From the NCBI GenBank assembly GCA_030386875.1, contig CM059575.1, positions 53,722,859 through 53,786,858 of the forward strand: a stretch of 64,000 bases of DNA, given 5' to 3'. This document shows, one piece after another, positions 28,301 through 40,300 of this stretch. The translations under genes were made by a program, and so were the position numbers. Each line of letters begins with the position of its first letter. Position 1 is the first letter of the stretch. Source of the DNA: Morinoia aosen. Its lineage: Eukaryota > Arthropoda > Malacostraca > Amphipoda > Talitridae. The notes under the pieces were generated by a model that had not been told where the DNA came from, did no database searches, and saw only the letters and a list, made by a program, of their open reading frames with translations.

Positions 28301-31300
28301 TCTTATACATCATTGTTTGTAAAAACACATTTTTTAAAAACCAGCATGGGGTTTTTTAGGTCTCATAAATATATTCACATTTTTTTAGTCATGATTTTTT
28401 AGTACAAAAACATTTTTTTGGTCTCATAAATATATTATTCATGTGTTTTCAGTTATGATTTTTTAGTTAACATGTTTTTAAAAAAATAACTGCATGGGGC
28501 TTTTTAGGTCACATAAAACATGTTGTTTTTTAGTCATGATTCTTTGTAAAAAAAACAGCATGGTTATATTTGGTACCAGAAAATATATTAATATTCATTT
28601 TTATTAGTCAGAATTTTTTGTAAAAAAACATGTTATTAAAAAAACAGCATATTTTTTTGGTCACCTAAAATATATTAATATCTATGGGTTTTAGTCATTT
28701 TTTTGTAATGAAAACATAAAAAAGAAACCATACAGTAAAAGTGGTGGCAGATAACCCACAATTACCTAGAGGAGTCTAAGAGGTACAGCAGGAGCCACAG
28801 AACTTACCACAGAACTTATATTGATGGAGTCAAAATTCAGAGCTTATTATCTCTGCAAAGTCTGATTTTTTTGTCACATAAAAATAAAATCAGACATAGT
28901 AGAGATAGTAAGCTCTGAATTTTGACTCCATCAATATAAGTTCTGTGGCTCCTGCTGTTCCTCTTAGACGCCTCTAGGTAATTGTGGGTTATCTGCAACC
29001 ACTTTTACTGTATGGTTTCTTTTTGGTGTTTTTATAACAATAAAATGACTAAAAAACATGGATATTAATATATTTTAGGTGTCCAAAAAAAAACCAGACA
29101 TATACTTAACAAAATTTAGGTGTGCAAAATAAACAAAAAAACAAAAAAAAAAACAAAAAAAAACAAAAAACACAAAAAACACGTTTTTTAAAAAAAACGC
29201 AATCAAATAAAACCGTTTTTTTTGCATCACTAGACCAGCAACAGCACAAGTCACTTTAGATGAGCTTTAATTAACAAAAAAGGGCCTACTTCCAAACCTT
29301 AATCATAAATTAAGAGAGCAAAATGCAACACACGCAATAAAAACAAACATTGGCCAGATGGGAAACCACAGATTGCATAAACATAGGTCAGTGTAACTTA
29401 AAATACTAAAAACTAATAATAAAATGAGTTTAAAAATTAGTCTATACAAACTAAAAGTTGGAAGATCAGAACACACACACACACACAACAACTGAGAGTT
29501 ACACACTACGTCAGATAAATAAGAACACAACAAAAAGAATTAGAATCAAAACTGGATGTGAAAGTCCAAAACGTGCCTGAAGAACACTGAAAATATATTC
29601 TTATCACATGAGGTGGCAATACCACAGCAGTCATAAACTGCTTTTTCTAAGTAGCGTGTACACTTTTCAAAAATCAGAGGAATTAATTTGAGAAAGAGGT
29701 CATAAACACAAGGCACAATAGAAGCCGGCACCACCAAGCCAGAACGAAGATAGCACAAATTTCGGCAGCAAAAGGTTAGCACGACACAGGTGTGCTGTCA
29801 TGAGAAGCACACACCTCTGATGGCAGCGTTGTGCAGAGGAGCAGGTCCCGTCACAGAGGACACAGGACACGGCACAGGCAGCGTGACGGCGGGCAGGGGA
29901 GGCAGGCGTTCCTCCGAGTGCTCGTAGCGTACCAGCGAGTCGGTGCTGAATGAAGCCGGACCCAGTGATGCTGGCTGTATGGCAGGACAAGGCTTCAGTG
30001 TGGGACAGAAGTGACTTTCTACCTCTAAGCTCTTACATTTAAGAGTGGAATGAGAATGTGGGTGAGATTTAGTGGCACTGTTTGTGAAAAACGAAACTGC
30101 ATATATGATATACCTAGAAACTTGACATGAAAAAGCCTAAGGGACTAAATCCCAGACAGAACTGAGCTGATATCAATTAAGGATGTCTTAGCTTAGATAA
30201 AATTTTACAACCAATGGACACAAAAGAAAGACTGTAGCACGGCAGAAGATGACATCGGATAAATTACACATGAGGATAAAAGATTTGAGAAGGCTAAAAA
30301 AATCTAGGTAGATAAGGATAAAAAACGTAGGTAGATAAGGATAAAAAATGTTGATAGATAAGGATGCAAAATGTGGGTCGATAAAAATGAAGATGAGAAT
30401 AAGTAATGAAAGATGTGGGTAGGATAGGAGAGATACAGGTAGAGGATTGAGGCAGAAAGAGACAGAAGGTGGAGCAGCAAGGGTCACGAAGTTAGAGCAA
30501 AATAGAAATAAATAACGGGATAAAAATGGGGGCAGCAACACAGATGGGCAAGGAATTAGGGCAGCAAGTGACAGGGTGACAATAAAGGGGTCGATTATGC
30601 AATAAAAATTCAGCTTAGCTTTAAAAATACAGAGCTGGGAAGAAAGATGCAGACAGAACAGGAAAAGAATAAACATTGATTCTATCGACTGCAGAAAAAA
30701 TATTTATCCGATTTCATACTTGATCTAATAAATAACAATAACTTAATATGTTAATTTCACAACAAAAAATGCAAAACTTATGTTTTGACAAACTCCAGCT
30801 AGTCTTCCGCACACAAGTAAAATAACTAAAATACTCGTGACACATTAATAACTTAAGAAAGCCCAAGCTACATCAAAATCCTGCAACATTGACCAACATA
30901 CACACTGTAATGCCTGATCAACTCAGCTCAAAATCAGAGTGCATCGTTAAACTTCTGAATAACGGTTTCCAATTAACTTTTTAGAGTAATACCTCAATTA
31001 ATGTTCAAATAAATAACTCATCAGGAGGCATATGATATGCAATAAGTTTGGGTTGCTTAGCTTTGTCTATTGTATGCTATAGAGACTGGCACTCCCAAGG
31101 GATACTCTTAAGTTATCTAAGCTATAGATAGGTCTTTGAGGCTTCTTTCTTCACAACTGTTAAACTTCCTCGAGGGCACTCATTCCTTCTTTCTAACCTT
31201 TTTTTGTCTTCCCTTCCTTTTGATTAGCAACTCGCTGATTGAAGGTGCAGGACATTCTGAGTGGAAACACTCGTGCTCCGATTTTTTGTTTTCTTATACT

Positions 31301-34300
31301 CATGCCTAACATTTTTTTCTTTTCTGTATTGATATCGCATTATGAGAATGATAATAATGAAAGCACGGTGCCTGACCAGCAGGCTGAGAGCATGCAAGCC
31401 TCACCTCGTGGTAGATGCTCTGCCGAGCGAGTGTGGGGAGTCTGTAGGAGGGCAGCCTGAAGAGGCCGGTTTCGTTGAGCACCTCGCAGTTGTACAGCGC
31501 CAGCAGCACCAGCTCAACGCTTGATGAGAACTGCATGGTAGAGCAACAGTAATGAGCTGAGCAGTGCATAGTCACAGTGTAACTGCAATAGTGAGCTATG
31601 CACTAAACTAAGCTGCACAGTGTAGCAGCAACTGAACCAACTACACAAAACTACACTCTGTGCCATTCTCACATCTAGTCATCAATAAATGTAATGTTTA
31701 ATAAATTAGTTATTTATCACCATTCTTCTGACTCTGGGGGAAATTTTTAAAATTTAATTTAAATTTAAATTTAAAATAGGGGAAAGCAAATTTAAACAAG
31801 AAGAGATCTTGTTACACTAGGCACAACCATCCACAGAAAATTTTGAATTTCACAGCAGTAAGCTATAAACACAGGCCTACACAACAACGATTTACAACTA
31901 AAATTACCTTAATACTGACAAATTTTCGAAAATTAAAAAAATTTACAATTTGATGGTATATATGGATCCTCTATGTAGTAATTTTACAGCAATTCAAAAT
32001 AGTACAATATTCAAGGTTTTAGCAAATACATTTGATAATACGATTATATTCGAATTAGAGCTCTGGATAGTACCCACATCAGGTTCCTGCAGGGTTGTCT
32101 ACCAAGCAAATAATCCATTCATGACCATTGTGCACTACCATTTATGGTTAACAGAAGGTCAAGCATTGTAAATATCCTCATAAAACCAAACATGAGTGTC
32201 TATAGTCTACACTTAGTTATGGCATTGGAATTGTATTTGTACAGCTGAACATTTCAGTGTTAATTGTTTAAATAGTAATACCACTGAAAATGCACGTACT
32301 ATGAAAACTTGTTAATTACCATCATGTACTTTGTTGCAAGGCCCAAAAATATACTCAACATTAAATAGACAATAATATAATAACTAAGCTGAGGCTTCTA
32401 CAGAAACATATCAAGAGATTACGTAGATGTATTCAGCAGTAAATTATGATCCATAACTTGGCAAACTGATGGTTATAACTTACGAAAAGGTAAATATAAA
32501 GACAAACGTGCTAATTTCAAGTTGAGAGAAAGTAGAGTTTGATATCCAGCTAATGTTTTTCTTTTGCAGATGTCATTTTGTTCTTAATAATGGTGTCATA
32601 ATCAGAGGTGTAACATGCCCATTTTCCATGGTGCAGAAAAGAGTTCAGAGAAAATATAATATTTGGCTTTTCCAATTTTCTTCTATTACTTGTTTCATCT
32701 TTTTTTTCTCTTTGTCTAGTAACTGGAGAGTATGTAGATGTCAAGCACAATTATGAAGACCAAGTACTTAGATGAGGCATTGCAAATATCAAATGGTATA
32801 AAATTTAATAATTTGCTACCTGTGAAAAGAAGGTGTGCGTAAAATTGATGACAAAAGTTTGAATTTTTACTTTCAAGTATGGTATTTTGTCAATAAAACT
32901 ACCAAAAGAAAATTGACAGTATTCAGGAAGTGTCAGAATTTTTAGATTCTGGAATGAATAAGTGTTGGTATTGTATTCTAAGTTGGAGATAGCTTTTCTT
33001 GCAATGTGAATATTTTGTTAGTTTTGTCCATGTCATACGAGGGTTCAACGTTGCATAGAGCACACAGATGGACCACTGCTCAGTAAAGGATTTTTGGTGC
33101 CTTTCTCGGTAGGACCTTAACTTAGAGCAAAATTTTACATGGATTTGGACACGTCCAAATCCATGTCCATATAAACCAGATTGATAAGATTATTTAAAGT
33201 CTAATTTTTGCCTAGTGTTAATTCCAGAAATTTACTGTCTCTTGAATATTTTCCCTGCTTGTCATAATGCTGAGCTGTGGTGCTTTATTTGAGAGACTTG
33301 TACACATTTAATCGCATTGACGTTCATTCTGATTTTTTTTTGCTAGGAGCCAGAATGAAGCTTGTGAAGCAGAACAAACTAGTAATATTTTACCTACATT
33401 CAAAAAGAATTGATTAGTTCACTGTTACTTCAAAAAAGTACATTAAAATATTAATGAGTACCTTTTATAATCCATCAGTCAGAGCATATTTTACTGTTGA
33501 AAATATTTTCCTATGCTGGTGAAAAAACATAATTAAAGTCCTACAAATCCTTATGAAAATTCTTTCCATAAACTATTACATAATGCAATTCCTCATGTTT
33601 CATCATCACACAGCAGTTAATGAGAATTAGAGTTAATATGCTAGAAGAACCTAAACAAAAAAAGAGCACACAAGAAATCAGGTCGTAGCTTAGTTCATAT
33701 TTCAGCCCATGCTTACTGCCACTTCACATACTACACAACCATTATGTCTCATTGATCAAACATCAACTCCTCAAGCCACACAAAATAATCATAAATGTTT
33801 AGAATATCATAAATTTGAGTCATGAATTTATATGCAATATTTTCCAATCAACCAAGGGTGTATCAAAAGATGTTTTCAGAGATCTTACCATAAGAAGATT
33901 TACTGCAAGCAAAAATTCAGATCATGGTTGGATCCAACCATTCTATTGAACGCCAAACAAGTGCTTTTATGCATGGCTCATACTTAATGTTAACACGTTC
34001 ACTGCGTTTCTGCGGCAGTTAAAAGTTGGTATGGTTAGGTTGTAAGTAGCAGAATAGGAAAATAGATTTTCCAGCTTGAATAAATTTTAATTCTTCCTAA
34101 TGATGTTTAAGAACACAATTGCACGATAACATTTTACCTTGCATAACAACAATTATTTTGCAAAAACATCGCGAAACAGATAAAATGTCGTGCATTTCTA
34201 CCGGCACGTAAATGGGCATTTACCTGTTGGTACACATGTGGCCCAATACGCAGTGGATGTGTTGATATGAGTTTTTTCACCAAGAGCCCCATGACATACA

Positions 34301-37300
34301 ACATTGCACAACAAATTAGTCAACTCTCGTTAAAAATTATTCTTCATCACAAAGAAGGTTGTAACAGTTTCTAGCTCAACTGAGAAACGTTGATTTCAAC
34401 ACGTTCACACAAATTGGTACATAAGTGTACTCCTTGGTAAATTGCTAATTTATATACCAGTAACAATGGCTACCATTTCACGACCTTTATTTAAATAAGA
34501 CTATGGCGAACCAGTTAAAATGTTTCCATACAATTATATTTTTCCTGCTTGTCAGAAAGGATAAGAATGTAATTAAGCAGAAAAGGTGACCTTTTACTTC
34601 TGCTTCTCCAACCTAACCAAACCGACCGTAAGAACCGCAGGAACGTACAAAGATGTCAAATAGTTATATAACTCTAGTTGATTACCATCACCCACCTTAT
34701 TATCCCCCTGGGAGAGAGCAAGCAAGTCTAAATAGATGAGGGTGGGGGTGAACTGGAGGGCAAAGAGGCGCAGTTTGGCCACCCTGCACCGCGCCAAGAC
34801 AAACAGTTGCCGCAGCGCCTGCTCCACTTGGTCTGGGTGCCTGTTTACAAAGTGCTCTTTAAGATCCTACAAAAATTATACTCCAAACATCGAGATCTCC
34901 TAAAATGCCACATGATGCCATGTTGCAGCAAACACAAATGATCTTTGCAACGGAAACCTGCCTGTCTCCCGATTTGTCTGGACATTACCCACATACTTAA
35001 AAAAAGAAAGAGAAGCAATGCTTAGAATTTAAGTGTCAAAATTACTGTTTTTGTTGAAATGTTTATTCAATTGGTAAATAATGAAGGGCACACCTATGTG
35101 AGAAAAGTAGGTTTTTGAAAATTCTCCATAGAAATTGATGCAATAGCTACTATTAAAAAATAAAAGCCCAATACTTTTTGTGTAAAATTTTTCCTTTGTT
35201 TGGATGTCATCGTAATATCAAATTTTTGCATGGCAGAACTCACTTTACTTACAATCAATATCAACAATTTTACTTTCATTATATCACTGTATCAGTTAAA
35301 GACTCCCTAGATCCAACAAAGGCAGTTTAAAGAAACGCCCTCGTGTATAAATTTGGGAAATGGGGAATCTATGATTCCAATGGGGAATATATTATGTTCA
35401 CACATAAGATAACCTGCGCACCAAAACAAGTTAAGAAAGACGGGGAAGAAATGCACGCAAGGAAGATGGGGGCAAAGGGACGGGAAAGAAAGATGGGGGC
35501 AGAGGCACGGGAAAGAAAGATGGGGGCAAAGGGACGGGAAAGAAAGATGGGGGCAAAGGGACGGGAAAGAAAGATGGGGCAAAGGGACGGGAAAGAAAGA
35601 TGGGGCAAAGAGACGGGAAAGAAAGATGGGACAAAGAGAAGGGACAGAAAGATGGGGGCAGAGGCATGAATAAGAAAGATGGGGGCAGAGGGACGGGAAA
35701 GAAAGATGGGGGCAGAGGGACGGGAAAGAAAGATGGGGGCAGAGGGACGGGAAAGAAAGATGGGGGCAGAGGGACGGGAAAGAAAGATGGGGGCAGAGGG
35801 ACGGGAAAGAAAGATGGGGGCAGAGGGACGGGAAAGAAAGATGGGGGCAGAGGGACGGCAAAGAAAGATGGGGGCAGAGGGATGGCAAAGAAAGATGGGG
35901 GCAGAGGGACGGGAAAGAAAGATGGGGCAAAGGGACGGGAAAGAAACATGGGGGCAGAGGGACGGGAAAGAAAGATGGGGGCAGAGGGACGGGAAAGAAA
36001 GATGGGGGCAGAGGGACGGGAAAGAAAGATGGGGGCAGAGGGACGGGAAAGAAAGATGGGGGCAGAGGGATGGCAAAGAAAGATGGGGGCAGAGGGACGG
36101 GAAAGAAAGATGGGGGCAGAGGGACGGAAAAGAAAGATGGGGGCAGAGGGACGGAAAAGAAAGATGGGGGCAGAGGGACGGAAAAGAAAGATGGGGGCAG
36201 AGGGACGGAAAAGAAAGATGGGGGCAGAGGGACGGGAAAGAAAGATGGGGGCAGAGGGACGGGAAAGAAAGATGGGGCAAAGGGACGGGAAAGAAACATG
36301 GGGGCAGAGGGACGGGAAAGAAAGATGGGGGCAGAGGGACGGGAAAGAAAGATGGGGGCAGAGGGACGGGAAAGAAAGATGGGGGCAGAGGGACGGGAAA
36401 GAAAGATGGGGCAGAGGGACAGGAAATAAAGATGGGGGGCAGAGGGACGGGAAAGAAAGATGGGGGGCAGAGGGACGGGAAAGAAAGATGGGGGGCAGAG
36501 GGACAGGAAAGAAAGATGGGGGCAGAGGGACGGGAAAGAAAGATGGGGGCAGAGGGACGGGAAAGAAAGATGGGGGCAGAGGGACGGGAAAGAAAGATGG
36601 GGGCAGAGGGACGGGAAAGAAAGATGGGGGCAGAGGGACGGGAAAGAAAGATGGGGGCAGAGGGACGGGAAAGAAAGATGGGGGCAGAGGGACGGGAAAG
36701 AAAGATGGGGGCAGAGGGACGGGAAAGAAAGATGGGGGCAGAGGGACGGGAAAGAAAGATGGGGGCAGAGGGACGGGAAAGAAAGATGGGGGCAGAGGGA
36801 CGGAAAAGAAAGATCGAGGCAGAGGGACGGGAAAGAAAGATGGGGGCAGAGGGACGGGAAATAAAGATGGGGGCAGAGGGACGGGAAAGAAAGATGGGGG
36901 CAGAGGGACGGGAAAGAAAGATGGGGACAGAGGGACGGGAAAGAAAGATGGGGGCAGAGGGACGGGAAAGAAAGATGGGGACAGAGGGACGGGAAAGAAA
37001 GATGGGGGCAGAGGGACGGGAAAGAAAGATGGGGGCAGAGGGATGGGAAAGAAAGATGGGGGCAGAGGGACGGGAAAGAAAGATGGGGACAGAGGGACGG
37101 GAGAGAAAGATGGGGACAGAGGGATGGGGAAGAAAGATGGGGACAGAGGGATGGGGAAGAAAGATGGGGACAAAGGGATGGTGAAGAAAGACGGGGGTAG
37201 AGGGTTGAGGAAGACAGATGGGAAAGAAAGATGGGGCAGAGGGTTGAAGGAAGACAGACATGGGTAGAGGGATGGGGAAGAAAGATGGGGGTAGAGGGAT

Positions 37301-40300
37301 GGGGAAGAAAGATGGGGGTAGAGGGATGGGGAAGAAAGACGGGGGTAGAGGGTCAAAGAAGACAGACGAGGTAGAGGATCGAAGAAGACCGACGGGGGTA
37401 GAGGGTCGAAGAAGACCGACAGGGGTAGAGGGTCAAAGAAGACCGACGGGGGTAGAGGGTCAAAGAAGATCGACGGAGGTAGAGGGTCGAAGAAGACCGA
37501 CGGGGGTAGAGGGTCGAAGAAGACCGACGGGGGTATAGGGATGGGGAAGAAAGACGGGGTAGAGAGTCGAAGAAGACCGACGGGAGTAGAGAGTCGAAGA
37601 AGACCGACGGGAGTAGAGGGTCGAAGAAGACCGACGGGGTAGAGAGTCGAAGAAGACTGAGGGGGGTAGAGGGTCAAAGAAGACAGAGGGTAAGAAAGAC
37701 GGGTTCGAGATAGCAAATAACACATGAAAATAAAAAGAAACAAAGTGAGCATGAAAGATATAAGTCTCAGAAGCCTACCTGTAGCTAAGAGAATCTGTCC
37801 CCATCTTTGGTCACCATTACTTTCAGCACAGGATAGACAAACATAACTAACCTATTACTATTACTTATTCTATACTTCTTGAAGGGAGAAACGAAAATAA
37901 GGCAAAGATGATGAAGCAAGAATGAAAACTAAAAGAGCAAAGTGGGCACATAAGATAGGAGTCACAAGGTGTTACCTGTGGCTGAGATAACCTCACAGGA
38001 TCTCCTATGGAGACGCCAGTTTCTACAGCATAAGATTGGCAATGCTAACTAAACTAAATCTATTGCTTTTTCTATGGGCAAGCAACTTCATTAAAGCTTT
38101 GAAATTTTTAAAAGACAAATTTTTTCACTGTCTGTTGTGTAACATTGACAAATGTGGTAATAATGGCTACCCACTAATTAGGCGTTGCACAAAAATCAAT
38201 ACCATATGTTCAACTGCCAAAACTTTAAATCAATAATAATTTTCCACTTTACGTGTTGCTATTTCTAATTTTATGAAAGAAAACTGTCTGCTATTGTAAA
38301 AAATTAATAGTTTTTAAAGTTTTTTATTTCAGATGTAACTACTTCAGATGCAAAAGTATTAGTAAGACTTTTTCAATGAAGAATAACCCCCATGGTATAT
38401 GAAATGTAAATTTATCAATACCATGAATACCAACTCCACAAACTATGCTAAAACTTTTCTTCTTGACTACTCCCTTCTTGAAATTGTTTTGATATTCTAC
38501 CCAAAAGATGTGGCTCACAACTATAAATGAACTGGTCATTGTATATGCGTAAATTAAAAATGACACCAATTCAAATATTCTACAGGGAAGATTTTCTTCA
38601 AATCTCCTTCACATAATTAGTTTTGCTGAGGTGTTAGCTTTGTTTCATAGCCTACTGAGTGAGCACTTTTCTAGCTCATTGCAAGGGAGTGTCTGAGAGT
38701 GTTTACTTGAAGCTGGTGTATGTGGCATGGCTGCGTCCTGTTGCTCGGGTGCCCAGCTTAGGCCGTCCCCAGGAGGTTTGAGGGCTGCAGAGGTGAGTTA
38801 GCTCTCACAGTGGCACATACACAATGACAACAAAAACTCTTTCTTGCTTGTGAGCTGCATCTTCATGGCAAATTCTTGAACAATTTTAACAAGAAAGGAA
38901 TCATGTATGTATTTATTCTTGTTCAGTTCATTTTGCTCTAACTCATGCTCATGTTAATTTATAGATCATTTATCATTGAAAATTGATACTTGTTGAAAAA
39001 GAGTTTGCATGTGAATGTTGTTTGAAGTCACTGTCACCTAGTCAAACTTTAATGTTACAAAATCACTTTATTACAACCAAAACAAAAAATTGTTTCATGC
39101 GCAGAACTGTAAAAACCCAAGAACCACATGATTCATCATCAAAATATAAATAAATAATTGAAAAGTTCTACTCTTTAGTAGAATACTCTATAGATAATCA
39201 AGATAATTGTATTTTTACCACCTTGTTAAATTAAATTACCCTTATATTTGTTTTTCAGTGAAAAAGTATACAGAATTCATAATTTAAATAGATTAATACC
39301 TCTCAAATTACAAAAGATAAAAACAGAACAACATAACATAACCATTTTATAATATCCTATTGCTCTAACAATAAAACAAACATCACTTATACTTGGAGAT
39401 ATATCCTAATTTCATATCCCTCAGCAAATGAAAAATGTACAAGGTTAAGGAGATCATCCCAGGCCCCTGTCGGTCCGGGGGTCATTTCTCATGCATTTGT
39501 TGGAAAAGGACCCTCAGTTGGAGGACTATTCAGCCCTAAAATTTTATGGCGCTACGGACAATAATTCCCCCCCCCCCCCGGGGTGGTGAGGGGACCAAAA
39601 TCTTTCATTTTTTCCTGATTTTGACCCCATATAAATAGAGAACAAATGGGAAATGGAAAAAAGCCAAAGTGAGTTTGTTAGATATGTTCCAAGGATTCTC
39701 AAACAGTCTTTGTTTTTGTTCTAGCATCAAAACTCGATGAGTCCCATTTTGAAATATCAGTGAAAAGTACCAAAAATTTTCAATTTTTTCCTGATTTTGA
39801 CGCCATATAAAAAGAGAACAAATGGGAAATGGAAAAAAAGCCCATGTGAGTTTGTTAGAAATATTCCGAGAATTCTGAAACTGTCTTTGGTTTTGTTCTA
39901 GCATCAAAACTCAATGAGTTGATACGTCTTGAAATATACATATAATATACCAAAAAACTCCTTTTTTGTCTAAAAAAAAAAATAAGGCCTAAATCGAAAA
40001 AAATGATTATAAAGTAAAAAAGGTTTACTTTCATAAAAGACATATACTGGCCAATTTTCAAACGAATCGGACGAAAAAAGTTGAAAAAGTTGCAACATGG
40101 TGAGTACTAAAATGAAATATAATATTTCTATTCACTCATAAGGGCGATATTTCTAATATGTTTCATTGAAATTCACAACGAAAATGCTGCTCATTATTTG
40201 TACTTATAAATAGATGCTGGAAAGTGCATTTAAGTACAAAAATTTTCATGTTATTCGAATTCAATTGACAGTTTTTTTGGGGGTTCTAGTGAAAAATTAC

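Larger units (their letters stand above)
26460..29230. repeat. Large inverted array of CATGGATATTAAT-type repeats
   Basis: About twenty imperfect units of roughly 90-110 bp, built from AAAACATGGATATTAATATA, a run of A or T around CATG, and TCATGACTAAAAA. Left of about 27720 the units read in this direction. Right of it they read as the reverse complement (TTAATATCCATGTTTTTT, TTTTAGTCATGATTTTTT). A SINE and two foldbacks interrupt the array. There are no coding frames. The structure is palindromic at every scale and is likely to be hard to assemble. Confidence 0.75.

Noticed and set aside
34841-34849. Alternative acceptor TTGTAG/GATCTT for hyccin exon 3
   Set aside because: It lies just upstream at about 34867 and would read in phase 0, while exon 2 leaves in phase 2. 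The acceptor at 34840 keeps frame and gives a gapless family alignment.
35307-37752. Very long open frames (330-773 codons) on both strands
   Set aside because: They are translations of the 27-bp minisatellite, whose unit is a multiple of three and has no stops in several frames.
37975-38025. Exon-like segment (CTGTAG ... CCACAG/GTAACA) on the minus strand
   Set aside because: 47 nt long; it would shift frame between hyccin exons 2 and 3, and it resembles a nearby repeat at 37760-37790.
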